From NCBI GenBank assembly GCA_036267955.1, contig DATAVB010000115.1, positions 1-64,000 of the forward strand: a DNA stretch of 64,000 nt. Direction: 5' to 3'. How positions within the stretch are numbered: position 1 is the stretch's first letter; each line of letters starts with the position of its first letter. Positions 25,604-34,438 of the stretch are shown here, piece after piece. A model generated the notes under the pieces. That model worked only from the letters and a program-made list of their open reading frames with translations. It made no database searches and was not told the origin of the DNA. Made by a program: the position numbers and the translations under genes. The DNA is from DATAVB01 sp036267955. Its GTDB lineage: Bacteria > Actinomycetota > Actinomycetes > Mycobacteriales > QHCD01.

Positions 25604-26122
25604 TCAGGCCTGGAGATAGGCCTGAAAAATGCGCTGGCTGCCTTCGCGTTTCTCCGAGATCGTCGCCTGTGCGACGGGAACGAGGCGGGCCGGACCCTCG
25701 TCGCCATCCTGCAGGCGACCGCCGACGATGCGGGCCCGGAAACCGAAATGCAGCATCGGCCCGAAAGGTCCATGGTGCAGAAATCGGCAGGTCTCGGCGA
25801 GGTCGGTGATCGCCAGTCCGGTCTCCTCCATCGTCTCCCGGATCGCGCATTCCTCGGGCGTCTCGCCGTATTCGGCGATCCCGCCGGGCAGCGCCGCGCC
25901 GCCCGCTCCGGGCGGGAAGATCACCGCTACAAGGTCATCCAATTCGGCGACGACGAGAGCGCCATTCAAATTGGCCGGATAGTAGATCCAGCCGCACCGG
26001 GGACACGTCGGTCGGATCCGGTCGTTGACCTCGTCCCGCCGATCCGCCAATTCGGCCGCGCACAAAGGGCAGTAGCTGAACCGGGCGGACGCGGGCGCCA
26101 GCGCTCGGTAATCAGTGGCCAC
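25604..26122 (-). CDS. Zinc-ribbon Nudix hydrolase (NudC-like)
   Basis: The 172-aa product has a zinc ribbon with Cys18, Cys21, Cys40 and Cys43 and a Nudix box starting at Gly81 (GIAEYGE...RETMEETGL, catalytic Glu96, Glu99 and Glu100). The zinc-ribbon/Nudix order recalls NADH pyrophosphatases, but the protein is much shorter than NudC (~260-310 aa) and I do not see the full SQPWPFPxS motif. It likely hydrolyses a nucleotide diphosphate derivative. It lies 14 bases downstream of fumC. Confidence 0.87.
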   Translation of the reverse strand: MATDYRALAPASARFSYCPLCAAELADRRDEVNDRIRPTCPRCGWIYYPANLNGALVVAELDDLVAVIFPPGAGGAALPGGIAEYGETPEECAIRETMEETGLAITDLAETCRFLHHGPFGPMLHFGFRARIVGGRLQDGDEGPARLVPVAQATISEKREGSQRIFQAYLQA

Positions 26123-26136
26123 AGCCAGAACCGAAA

Positions 26137-27543
26137 TCAGGCCTGTCGCGGGCGGGTCATCGCCAGCAGGTCGAGGGCGGTATCCAATTCGCGTTCGGTG
26201 AGTTTCCCGTCCTGCACATATCCGCGTTCGATGACGACCTCACGGATCGTCTTGTGCTCGGCGAGCGACTGCTTGGCGACCTTCGCTGCCTCGTCGTACC
26301 CGATGTAGCGGTTGAGTGGAGTAACCACGGACGGCGAGGATTCCGCGTACATCCGGCAACGCTCGACATCAGCCTCGATACCGGAAATGCAGCGGTCGGC
26401 GAACAGCCGGGAAATCGTCGACAGCAGCCGGATCGACTCAAGCACGTTGCGGGCGATCACCGGCAGCATCACATTCAGCTCGAGGTTGCCTGCCGCGCCG
26501 CCGAATGCCACGGCAGCGTCATTTCCGATCACCTGCGCGACGACCTGGCACACCGCCTCCGGGATAACCGGATTGACCTTGCCCGGCATGATCGACGACC
26601 CCGGCTGCAGGTCGGGCAGCCGGATCTCGGCGAGCCCGGCCCGCGGTCCCGACGCGATCCAGCGAATGTCATTGGCCATCTTGTATAGCCCGACCGCGAT
26701 GGTGCGCAGCACTCCGGACGCCTCGACCAGCGCGTCGCGCGAGCCCTGGGCCTCGAAATGATCGCGCGCCTCGGACAGCGGCAGGTCGAGGGTCTGCGCC
26801 AACCGCTGGATGACGCGGCCGCCGAAGCCGGCCGGAGCGTTGATGCCGGTGCCGACGGCGGTCCCGCCGAGCGGCAGTTCACCGATGCGGGGGAGCGAGG
26901 ACCGCAGCCGCTCGACGCCATAGCGCACGGAGGCGGCGTAACCGCCGAATTCCTGACCGAGCGTCACCGGGGTGGCGTCCATCAGGTGCGTCCGACCGGA
27001 CTTCACCACGGTCGCGAATTCCCGCGATTTGGCTTCCAGCGCCTCGGCGAGATGATCAAGAGCCGGGATCAGCGACCGTACGATGCCCTGGGTCGCCGCG
27101 AGGTGGATGGCCGAGGGGAACTGGTCGTTGGACGACAGCGGGTCGTTGACGTCGTCGTTCGGGTGCACCTGCGTCCCGAGCCGCTCGGCGGCCAACGAGG
27201 CGATGACCTCGTTGGCGTTCATGTTGGAGCTGGTGCCCGAACCGGTCTGATAGACGTCGATCGGAAAGTGCTCGTCCCAGTCGCCGCGGGCCACCTCGTC
27301 GGCCGCGGCCGCGATCGCCTGCGCCGTGGTCGGGTCGATCATGCCGGACTGCGCCCGGACCCGGACCGACGCTCCCTTGATGGCGGCCAGAGCGCCGATC
27401 AGGTCGCGTTCGATAGTCAGGCCGGAGACGGGGAAGTTCTCCACCGCCCGCTGGGTCTGCGCGCGCCACTTGGCGGTGGCCGGCACCCGTACCTCGCCCA
27501 TCGAGTCGTGCTCGATCCTGAACTCCTGCTCGGTCACCAGCAC
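26137..27543 (-). CDS. fumC: Class II fumarate hydratase
   Basis: The 468-aa product interconverts fumarate and malate in the TCA cycle. The superfamily signature GSSIMPGKVNP is present, as are TGSGTSSNMNANEVI and SGRTHLMDATP, which build the active site. Length matches FumC (~465 aa), a homotetramer without Fe-S. GTG start follows GAGGAGC. In mycobacteria fum lies next to glpX; here amt and a MocR gene separate them. Confidence 0.97.
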   Translation of the reverse strand: MLVTEQEFRIEHDSMGEVRVPATAKWRAQTQRAVENFPVSGLTIERDLIGALAAIKGASVRVRAQSGMIDPTTAQAIAAAADEVARGDWDEHFPIDVYQTGSGTSSNMNANEVIASLAAERLGTQVHPNDDVNDPLSSNDQFPSAIHLAATQGIVRSLIPALDHLAEALEAKSREFATVVKSGRTHLMDATPVTLGQEFGGYAASVRYGVERLRSSLPRIGELPLGGTAVGTGINAPAGFGGRVIQRLAQTLDLPLSEARDHFEAQGSRDALVEASGVLRTIAVGLYKMANDIRWIASGPRAGLAEIRLPDLQPGSSIMPGKVNPVIPEAVCQVVAQVIGNDAAVAFGGAAGNLELNVMLPVIARNVLESIRLLSTISRLFADRCISGIEADVERCRMYAESSPSVVTPLNRYIGYDEAAKVAKQSLAEHKTIREVVIERGYVQDGKLTERELDTALDLLAMTRPRQA

Positions 27544-27601
27544 GCTCCTCGATCGTGGACGCCGACTGTCCTGATGCTAGTAGCCCGCCCCGCACGTACG
27601 G

Positions 27602-28921
27602 TCAGTGACGCTGCTGCTCGGATGCGGCGGTGTCCCGGCCGGGCGCCGAAATCCGGTGCCCCATCTCCGTTGTGTGCGCGGTGTGGTCGTAGGCGGTCTC
27701 GCCGTGCACCAGAAGGTCGAGACCGGCGAGCTCGTCATCGCGGCTGACCCGGAAGCCGAGCACCCGCTGCACGCCCTTGGCCAGCAGCCAGGACACGGTG
27801 AACGCGTAGCCACCGACCACGACCACCGCGAGCGCCTGCCGCCCGAGCTGGTCGAAACCGCCGCCGTACAAGAGACCGCGGGCATGACCGGTCACCGCGG
27901 CCGTGGCGAGAACCCCGATGAGCAGCGTCCCGACGCAGCCGCCCACCCCGTGCACGCCCGCCACGTCGAGCGAATCGTCGTACCCGAGCCGGAATTTCAG
28001 CCCAACCGCATAACTGCAGGCGATACCGGCGAGCAGCCCGATCGCCAATGCGCCGAGCGGGTTCACCGATCCGCATGCCGGGGTGATGCCGACCAGGCCG
28101 GCGACCGCGCCCGAGACCGCGCCGAGTGTGGTGGCGTGCCGGTCGCGGCGCATCTCCACGACCAGCCAGCCCAGCACTCCGGCCGCGCCGGCGACCTGCG
28201 TATTGAGGAACGCCATTCCGGCCAGGCCGCCGGTGGACAGCGCCGACCCGGCGTTGAAGCCGAACCAGCCGAACCACAACAACCCGGCGCCCAGCACCAC
28301 GAGCGGCAGGCTGTGCGGCCGCATCGGGTCACGCCGGAATCCGATCCGCGGGCCCAGTACGAGCGCGAGCGCCAGACCGGAGGCGCCGGAATTGATTTCG
28401 ACGACTGTGCCACCGGCGAGATCGAGCACATGCAGGTGATCGACGATCCAGCCGCCATGACCGTTCGCCGTGTAGAAAACCCAGTGCGCGACGGGTACAT
28501 AGACGACCGTGACCCAGGCGATGACGAACACCAGCCAGGACCCGAATTTCGCCCGGTCGGCGATCGATCCGCTGAGCAGGGCCGCGGTGATGGCCGCGAA
28601 CATGAGCTGGAAGCTGGCGAACACCGGCGTCGGGACCGAGCCGGTGAGGTTGTGAATGCCGATTCCGGCCATTCCCGCGTGCCGGAAAGTGCCGATCAGC
28701 CCGCCAAAAGCGTCGCCGCCGAATGCCAGTGAATAGCCATAGAGCACCCAGATGACCGTCACCACGGCCAGGCAGGTGACGCTCATCATGAGCATGTTGA
28801 GCGCGCTCTTGGCCCGCACCATGCCGCCGTAGAAAAGCGCCAGCCCCGGAATCATCAGCATGACCAGGGCCGCACTGACCATCACCCAGGCGGTGTCCCC
28901 CGCATTGAAACCGCTTGGCAT
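27602..28921 (-). CDS. amt: Ammonium transporter
   Basis: The 439-aa product has 11 predicted membrane helices and the Amt signature blocks: MLMIPGLALFYGGMVRAK near the N-terminus, FKHAG-like FRHAGMAGIGIHN, and HGVGGCVGTLLIGV late in the protein. Amt trimers take up ammonium. No PII gene (glnK) follows, unlike the common amt-glnK pair. The C-terminal tail is Glu/His-rich and cytoplasmic. It is upstream of fumC on the same strand with 58 bases between. Confidence 0.95.
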   Translation of the reverse strand: MPSGFNAGDTAWVMVSAALVMLMIPGLALFYGGMVRAKSALNMLMMSVTCLAVVTVIWVLYGYSLAFGGDAFGGLIGTFRHAGMAGIGIHNLTGSVPTPVFASFQLMFAAITAALLSGSIADRAKFGSWLVFVIAWVTVVYVPVAHWVFYTANGHGGWIVDHLHVLDLAGGTVVEINSGASGLALALVLGPRIGFRRDPMRPHSLPLVVLGAGLLWFGWFGFNAGSALSTGGLAGMAFLNTQVAGAAGVLGWLVVEMRRDRHATTLGAVSGAVAGLVGITPACGSVNPLGALAIGLLAGIACSYAVGLKFRLGYDDSLDVAGVHGVGGCVGTLLIGVLATAAVTGHARGLLYGGGFDQLGRQALAVVVVGGYAFTVSWLLAKGVQRVLGFRVSRDDELAGLDLLVHGETAYDHTAHTTEMGHRISAPGRDTAASEQQRH

Positions 28922-28988
28922 GCGGTGGAGCCTTGTCGAGGGCTGTTACGTACGTATTTCAGGAGTGCTTCCGGGTGTTAAACGCGGA

Positions 28989-30368
28989 TTACGAGGTTGC
29001 CCGGGCGGCGTCAACGAGCGCGGCGACCGCGGCGGGCAGCGATCGGTCGGCGAGATTTCCGTACCCGAGCACCAGGCCGGAATCGGCGGACGGCCGGATC
29101 CGGTATCGCGCCAGATCGGCCACCGCGAGGCCCCGTGCGGCAGCGGCCGCGACCACGGTCGCCGGGTCGCTGCCGGCGGGCAGCCGCACCAGGACGTGCA
29201 GCCCGGCGGCGGTGCCGGTGACCCGGTAGTCCGGCAGGGCGGTGGCCAGCGCGGCCACGAGAGCGTCCCGGCGGCTCCGGTAGCGGCGTCGGACCGCGCG
29301 CAGGTGGCGGTCGTACTCACCGGACCGGACGAATTCGGCGTACGTGAGCTGGTCCAGCACCGCCGGACCGCCCGGCTGCTGCGGCTCGAGTTCGGCGGCC
29401 CACGAGGCCGGCGCCAGCATCCAGCCGATCCCGACGGCGGGGGAGAGCGTCTTGCTCACCGATCCACACAGGACGGTGTGGCCCGGCTCCATCCCCTGCA
29501 ACGCACCGATCGGTCGGCGGTCGTACCGGAACTCGGCGTCGTAGTCGTCCTCGATGATCAACCCGCCGGTACGCCGGGCCCATTCGACCAGCGCCATCCG
29601 GCGCTCCGGCGCGAGCACGACCCCGGTCGGGAAATGGTGCGCCGGAGTGACGATCACCGCGTCGATTCCCGGCCCGAGCTGTGCGGTGTCCAGACCCGAT
29701 TCGTCGACCGGCACCGCGATGACCTCCAGGCCGGCCGTGGTGGCCGCGTCGCGCAGCCGGGGCCAGCCCGGGTCCTCCACGGCGATCCGCCGGGCACCGC
29801 GGCCGGCCAGCGCCCGGCAGACCCGCAGCACGCCGTCGGAGACGCCCGCGCAGACGAGCAGTTCGGTGGCCGAGGCGCCCCGGCAGCGCTGCAGATATTC
29901 CACGAGAACCTCGCGGAGCGCCGGTACGCCCCGCGGCGGCGGGTAGCCGAGATCGGCGTGGGCGGTCGTCGAGACGGCCCGGCCGACCGCGTCGAGCCAG
30001 CGCCGGCGGGGAAAGGCGCGCAGATCCGGCAGCCCGGGCACCAGGTCGTACCGCGGGGTCGCGGCCGCAGCCGCCGGGCGCGGGACGTCCGGCGCGGAGT
30101 CGCCGGTCCAGCGCACCCGGGTCGCCGACCCGGTCCGGGCCGCCAGATATCCCTCGGCGGCGAGCTGGGCGTACGCCTGGGTCACCGCCCAGCGTGAGCA
30201 GCCGAGCTCGGTGGCCAGCAGCCGGCTCGGCGGCAGCGCGCTTCCGGTCGGGATGCGGCCGGCCCGGATCGCCCGCCGCAGCGCCTTCTCCAGCCGCCCG
30301 TACAGGGGGCCGGCGCCATCGAGCTCGATGAGCGTGTCCCATGCGAGATTGGTCTGGGAGCCGGTCAC
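28989..30368 (-). CDS. MocR/PdxR-type GntR-aminotransferase regulator
   Basis: The 459-aa product has an N-terminal GntR winged helix (about 20-85; RIPTGSALPPSRLLATELGCSRWAVTQAYAQL) and a class I aminotransferase-like domain (about 110-455) with the PLP-lysine motif GSVSKTLSPAVGIGW. MocR regulators sense PLP or amino compounds. PdxR members usually sit beside pdxST, which is absent here, so its target could be amt or a distant gene. TAACCT is found 8 bases before the GTG start. Confidence 0.9.
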   Translation of the reverse strand: MTGSQTNLAWDTLIELDGAGPLYGRLEKALRRAIRAGRIPTGSALPPSRLLATELGCSRWAVTQAYAQLAAEGYLAARTGSATRVRWTGDSAPDVPRPAAAAATPRYDLVPGLPDLRAFPRRRWLDAVGRAVSTTAHADLGYPPPRGVPALREVLVEYLQRCRGASATELLVCAGVSDGVLRVCRALAGRGARRIAVEDPGWPRLRDAATTAGLEVIAVPVDESGLDTAQLGPGIDAVIVTPAHHFPTGVVLAPERRMALVEWARRTGGLIIEDDYDAEFRYDRRPIGALQGMEPGHTVLCGSVSKTLSPAVGIGWMLAPASWAAELEPQQPGGPAVLDQLTYAEFVRSGEYDRHLRAVRRRYRSRRDALVAALATALPDYRVTGTAAGLHVLVRLPAGSDPATVVAAAAARGLAVADLARYRIRPSADSGLVLGYGNLADRSLPAAVAALVDAARATS

Positions 30369-30398
30369 ATCAAGCGAGGTTAATCGCCGGACCGACCA

Positions 30399-31430
30399 CT
30401 AGCTCGGGGTGCGCTGGTCGAAGTCGATCGAGCTGTACGCCCGCAGCTTGGTCAGCGAGTGGGTGCTGTCGATCAACCGGGTGGTGCCGCTCTTGGAACG
30501 CATCACGATCGACTGGGTCTGTGCCCCACCGGCGCGGTAGCGGACACCGCGCAGCAACTCGCCGTCGGTGACTCCGGTGGCGACGAAGAAGACGTTCTCC
30601 CCGGAGACCAGGTCTCTGGTGGTGAGCACCCGGTCCAGATCGTGGCCGGCGTCGATCGCCTTCTGCCGCTCCTCGTCGTTGCGCGGCCACAGCCGGCCCT
30701 GCAGCGTGCCGCCCATGCAGGTCAGCGCGCACGCGGCGATGATGCCCTCCGGGGTGCCGCCGATGCCGAGCAGCAGGTCGATGCCGGTGCCCTCGCGGGC
30801 GGCCATGATCGCGCCGGCCACGTCACCGTCGCTGATGAACGTGATCCGGGCGCCGGCCTGACGGACCTCCTTGACCAGGGCGTCGTGCCGGGGGCGGTCC
30901 AGGATGCAGACCGTGACGTCCTCGACCTCATCGCCCTTGGCCTTGGCGACCCGGCGGATGTTCTCGGTGGCCGGCGCGGTGATGTCGACGACGTCGGCCG
31001 CCTCGGCGCCGGTGGCCAGTTTCTCCATGTAGAAGACGGCGGACGGGTCGTACATCGCGCCGCGTTCGGCGACCGCCAGAACGGACAGCGCGTTCGGCAT
31101 TCCCTTGGCCATCAGGGTCGTACCGTCGATCGGGTCGACCGCGACATCGCACTCCGGGCCGCTGCCGTCGCCGACCTCCTCGCCGTTGTAGAGCATCGGC
31201 GCCTCGTCCTTCTCGCCCTCGCCGATGACGACGACGCCGCGCATCGAGACGGTGGCGACGAGCTGCCGCATCGCGTCGACGGCCGCTCCGTCGCCGCCGT
31301 TCTTGTCGCCGCGGCCGACCCAGCGGCCGGCGGCCATCGCCGCAGCCTCGGTCGCCCGGACCAGTTCGAGGGCCAGGTTGCGGTCGGGGGCTTCGTGGCG
31401 GACCGCGAGCTCGGGGGGTACGTCGCTCAT
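30399..31430 (-). CDS. glpX: Class II fructose-1,6-bisphosphatase
   Basis: The 343-aa product removes the 1-phosphate of fructose-1,6-bisphosphate in gluconeogenesis, the sole FBPase type in many actinobacteria. Motifs include GRGDKNGGDGAAVDAMR, GEGEKDEAPML and DPIDGTTLMAKG (metal and phosphate binding). Start ATG 31430 is preceded by AAAGGGA. It is divergent from the DUF4245 gene exactly as in mycobacteria (Rv1099c/Rv1100). Confidence 0.96.
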   Translation of the reverse strand: MSDVPPELAVRHEAPDRNLALELVRATEAAAMAAGRWVGRGDKNGGDGAAVDAMRQLVATVSMRGVVVIGEGEKDEAPMLYNGEEVGDGSGPECDVAVDPIDGTTLMAKGMPNALSVLAVAERGAMYDPSAVFYMEKLATGAEAADVVDITAPATENIRRVAKAKGDEVEDVTVCILDRPRHDALVKEVRQAGARITFISDGDVAGAIMAAREGTGIDLLLGIGGTPEGIIAACALTCMGGTLQGRLWPRNDEERQKAIDAGHDLDRVLTTRDLVSGENVFFVATGVTDGELLRGVRYRAGGAQTQSIVMRSKSGTTRLIDSTHSLTKLRAYSSIDFDQRTPS

Positions 31431-31556
31431 GATGATCGTTCCCTTTCTGTCCCGGCAATGCGCTTGTGGCGTACGGCCGCGGGTGCGGGCTCGATTTTCG
31501 CACTGTTCTCTCCGGCCCGGTGCGTCAGCCGGCGAGTCGTGGGTCAAGATGGACAG

Positions 31557-32111
31557 GTGAGCGAGGTAGAGCAGACCGAGGCGCCGGTGCCGGCGGCGCA
31601 GCGACGTCGACAGCAGACGGTGCGCAACATGGTGTGGTCACTGATCCCGCTGCTCGCGCTCATCGTGATCTTCGTCGTCGTTTTCCAGCCCAGCAAGCAG
31701 CCGATCCCCACGGTCAATCCGCAGCCCGACGTGAACTACGCGGCGACCCGGATGCACGTGCCGAAGGTGCCGTCTCCGCGCGGACTCCCGGGTGGCTGGC
31801 GAGCCACCAGCAGCAGCCTGGACCAGCCGGACCGGAGCGGGCTGCTGAACCTCTCGATCGGTTACCAGACGCCGAAGAAGCAGTACGCGAAGCTGGTGGA
31901 GAGCAATCGGCCGGTCACCGACCTCGTGTCCGGTGTCGTCTCCGGCGCGCACCGCACCGGTGAGGAGTCGGTCAGCGGGATCGAATGGACGCGGTACAAG
32001 ACCGGTCGCGGCGAGCTCGCGCTGGCCGCGCAGCGCGGCAGACTCAGCGCACTGGTCACCGGCAGCGCCGATCTCACCGAGCTGCTTACCCTCGCCGACT
32101 CGCTCCGCTGA
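31557..32111 (+). CDS. DUF4245 single-pass membrane protein
   Basis: The 184-aa product has a basic N-terminus, one membrane helix (MVWSLIPLLALIVIFVVVF, about residues 24-42) and an extracytoplasmic domain (YKTGRGELALAAQRGRLSALVTG). The family is conserved next to glpX in actinobacteria and has no known function. GTG 31557 is chosen because it gives a compact N-terminus; CAAGAT six bases before it could be a -10 box. Confidence 0.85.
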   Translation: MSEVEQTEAPVPAAQRRRQQTVRNMVWSLIPLLALIVIFVVVFQPSKQPIPTVNPQPDVNYAATRMHVPKVPSPRGLPGGWRATSSSLDQPDRSGLLNLSIGYQTPKKQYAKLVESNRPVTDLVSGVVSGAHRTGEESVSGIEWTRYKTGRGELALAAQRGRLSALVTGSADLTELLTLADSLR

Positions 32112-32172
32112 GTCGTGCCCCCAGCCGGGCCTCGGTTCCCCCTCCGCGCCGCCTTCCCGCGCCCTGCCGCGC

Positions 32173-32244
32173 GGTGATCATGAAGTTTGCTGCGCGACAC
32201 GCCTGCGACACGCCGAAAAGGCCGTCGGGAACTTCATGATCACC
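32173..32244. terminator. Long inverted repeat with CATGATC core, convergent junction
   Basis: Arms of 15 bp (GGTGATCATGAAGTT at 32173-32187 and its complement at 32230-32244) enclose 42 bases that contain the near-duplicate GCGACACGCC/TGCGACACGCC. It lies between the converging DUF4245 and xseB genes. Confidence 0.75.
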
Positions 32245-32289
32245 ACGAAATCGGCGCCACGGCGGGGCCCTGCTTCACAGGGCGGTCGG

Positions 32290-32511
32290 TTACTTCTTCT
32301 CAGCCGCGCCGGTACGCCGTTGCAGAGCGGCATCCAGCTTGGCCCGGGCGCCCTCCAGCCAGCGCTCGCAGACGTCGGCCAGTGTCTCGCCGCGTTCCCA
32401 GAGCGCCAGCGACTCCTCCAGGGTGAGCCCGCCCGATTCCAGGCGGCGCACCACATCGGTCAGCTCGTCCCGCGCCTGCTCGTAGCTCGGCGTGCTGTCA
32501 GCTTCAGTCAC
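32290..32511 (-). CDS. xseB: Exodeoxyribonuclease VII small subunit
   Basis: The 73-aa product has the XseB coiled-coil pattern (SYEQARDELTDVVRRLESGGLTLEESLALWERGE). GTG 32511 overlaps the xseA stop by 8 bases, so the subunits are co-translated. ExoVII degrades single-stranded DNA in repair; several small subunits bind one XseA. Confidence 0.94.
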   Translation of the reverse strand: MTEADSTPSYEQARDELTDVVRRLESGGLTLEESLALWERGETLADVCERWLEGARAKLDAALQRRTGAAEKK

Positions 32512-33718
32512 CGTCGGCCTCCTCGGACGTCGTGGCGCGCAGCGTTCCGTCGGCCAACCGCAGCCGCAACGCCGACCCGGCCGGCACGTCGGCCGCCCGG
32601 CGTACGACCGTACCGTCGGACTGCTGCACCACGGCATAGCCACGGGCGAGCGTGGCCGCCGGACTCAGCGCCCGGACCCGGGATCGGGTGTGGCCCAGGT
32701 CGGCGGCGGCCGCGTCGAGCCGGTGGCTCAGGCAGCGGGCGGACCGGTCCCGCAGATCGTTGAGTTCGGCGCCGCGCCGGTCGAGCACCTGGGCCGGGTC
32801 GGCGAGTACCGGGCGGGCCCGCAGCGCGGCGATCCGCTGCGCCTCCGAGTCCAGCCGTACGGAGACCGCCCGGCGGGCCCGGCCGCGCAGCTCGACCAAC
32901 CGCGCCTGCTCCTCCGCCACCGCGGGCACCAGTCGCTTGCCTGCGTCGGTCGGGGTGGAACACCGCAGGTCGGCGACCAGATCCAGCAGCGGCGAATCCT
33001 GTTCGTGGCCGATGGCGCTGACGACCGGGGTGCGTGCCGCCGCGACCGCCCGGCACAGCGCCTCGTCGCTGAACGGCAGCAGATCCTCGACCGAACCGCC
33101 GCCGCGGGCCAGCACTATCACGTCGACGTCCGGCTTCTTGTCGAGTCGTTCCAGCGCGGCGATCATGCCGATCACCGAGTCGACCCCCTGCACCGCGACG
33201 TTCTCGACCGCGAACTGCACCGCCGGCCAGCGGGCGACCGCGTTCTCCCGGACATCCCGTTCCGCGGCGCTGGCCCGGCCGGTGATCAGCCCGATGCAGG
33301 ACGGCAGGAACGGCAGCCGGCGTTTGCGGTCGGCGTTGAAGAGCCCCTCGGCGGCGAGCATCCGTTTGAGCCGCTCCAGCCGGGCCAACAGCTCGCCGAC
33401 CCCGACATGCCGGATCTCGCTGGCCCGCAGCGACAGCGAGCCCCGGGTCAGGTAGAGGTCGGGGCGGGCCCGTACGACGACCCGGGCGCCCTCCCGGAGA
33501 GCCGGATCGAGTAGGTCGACGGGACAGGAGACGGTGAGCGACACGTCGGCGGCGGGGTCGCGCAGCACCAGGAACGCGGTGCGGGTCCCGGGCCGCCGGG
33601 TCAGCTGGGCGATCTGTCCCTCCACCCAGACCTCGCCGAGCCGGTTGACCCATTCGGCAATCTTGCGGGCGACCGTACGGACCGGCCATGGCGTCTCGGC
33701 GGTGGTCGGACTGGTCAT
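32504..33718 (-). CDS. xseA: Exodeoxyribonuclease VII large subunit
   Basis: The 404-aa product has an N-terminal OB domain (EVWVEGQIAQLTRRPGTRTAFLVLRD) and the catalytic ExoVII domain (GLITGRASAAERDV, DVIVLARGGGSVEDLLPF, VVSAIGHEQDSPLLDLVAD). It is the catalytic subunit of the single-strand-specific exonuclease. The order with xseB and the lipid-droplet-type gene follows mycobacteria. Confidence 0.96.
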   Translation of the reverse strand: MTSPTTAETPWPVRTVARKIAEWVNRLGEVWVEGQIAQLTRRPGTRTAFLVLRDPAADVSLTVSCPVDLLDPALREGARVVVRARPDLYLTRGSLSLRASEIRHVGVGELLARLERLKRMLAAEGLFNADRKRRLPFLPSCIGLITGRASAAERDVRENAVARWPAVQFAVENVAVQGVDSVIGMIAALERLDKKPDVDVIVLARGGGSVEDLLPFSDEALCRAVAAARTPVVSAIGHEQDSPLLDLVADLRCSTPTDAGKRLVPAVAEEQARLVELRGRARRAVSVRLDSEAQRIAALRARPVLADPAQVLDRRGAELNDLRDRSARCLSHRLDAAAADLGHTRSRVRALSPAATLARGYAVVQQSDGTVVRRAADVPAGSALRLRLADGTLRATTSEEADGD

Positions 33719-33741
33719 GGGGTCTCGTCCCGGCGGATCGG

Positions 33742-34311
33742 CTAGCCCTGGCGCAGGGTGTGCAGCCGGTTGCCGAGCATAGTGAGGTACGGCGCGCGGG
33801 CCAGCGTCGCCGACTCGTAGTCCAGCAGGCTCGCCAGCTCCGGCTCGGAGAACTGCCGCAGCCGCCCGCGCAATTGCGGCACGGACAGGTCGTCATACCC
33901 GTCGACTGGCGCAGCCGTCGACCCGAGGTCATCCGGCAGCGCCTCGTCCGCCGGCGCCGGCGCGGCCTCGTCGAGCAGCAGGTCGGCCAGCTTGCTGTCG
34001 GCCGGATCGCTCGGCGGGTCGCTTGGTAGGTCGCTTGATAGGTCGCTTGGTAGGTCGCTTGATAGGTCATCGTCGAACTGGGCCCAGGATGGAGCTTCGG
34101 ACGGCTCCGGGCGCAGCTGGGCGAGCAGTTCGTCGCCGCGCACGATGAGGTCCGCGTAGTGCTGTTGCACCTTGAGTGAGGTCTGCAATGCCGTGCTGAC
34201 TGCCATTACCGGGAAGCCGACCAGCCAGGCCGGCAGCCGCTTTGCCTCGTCGATCGTCGCGGCGGCCAGACCGGCGACGGCACGCAGCGGTGCCGGGATC
34301 GCATTGCTCAC
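33742..34311 (-). CDS. Lipid-droplet-associated-type protein with Asp/Ser repeat
   Basis: The 189-aa product starts with an amphipathic/hydrophobic region (LRAVAGLAAATIDEAKRLPAWLVGFPVMAVSTALQ), then an acidic repeat (SDLPSDLSSDLPSD) and a C-terminal helical motif (LSVPQLRGRLRQFSEPELASLLDYE). The position between xseA and ispH matches Rv1109c, a family annotated as lipid-droplet associated. The role is inferred from synteny and the hydrophobic N-terminus. The repeat is encoded by a DNA tandem array and probably varies in length. Confidence 0.7.
   Translation of the reverse strand: MSNAIPAPLRAVAGLAAATIDEAKRLPAWLVGFPVMAVSTALQTSLKVQQHYADLIVRGDELLAQLRPEPSEAPSWAQFDDDLSSDLPSDLSSDLPSDPPSDPADSKLADLLLDEAAPAPADEALPDDLGSTAAPVDGYDDLSVPQLRGRLRQFSEPELASLLDYESATLARAPYLTMLGNRLHTLRQG
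34017..34064 (-). repeat. 12-bp in-frame repeat with strict A/B alternation
   Basis: Four 12-bp units at 34017, 34029, 34041 and 34053 alternate GGTCGCTTGGTA and GGTCGCTTGATA, which equals two exact 24-bp copies. It encodes DLPS/DLSS repeats. Confidence 0.93.
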
Positions 34312-34426
34312 GCTCGCTCCTCAGGGCCGCGGACCGTATCTCCTAAGGGTGCACCATGGCGCGCGACCGACACCGGCCCACCCTGCGATGTTGCCCACCA
34401 GGCCGGCCGGGGTAGCGGGGCGCACG

Positions 34427-34432
34427 TACCAT
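34427..34432 (+). promoter_or_regulatory. TANNNT box six bases before ispH ATG
   Basis: TACCAT, six bases, ATG 34439; leaderless spacing and no Shine-Dalgarno. Confidence 0.5.
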
Positions 34433-34438
34433 CGGGGC

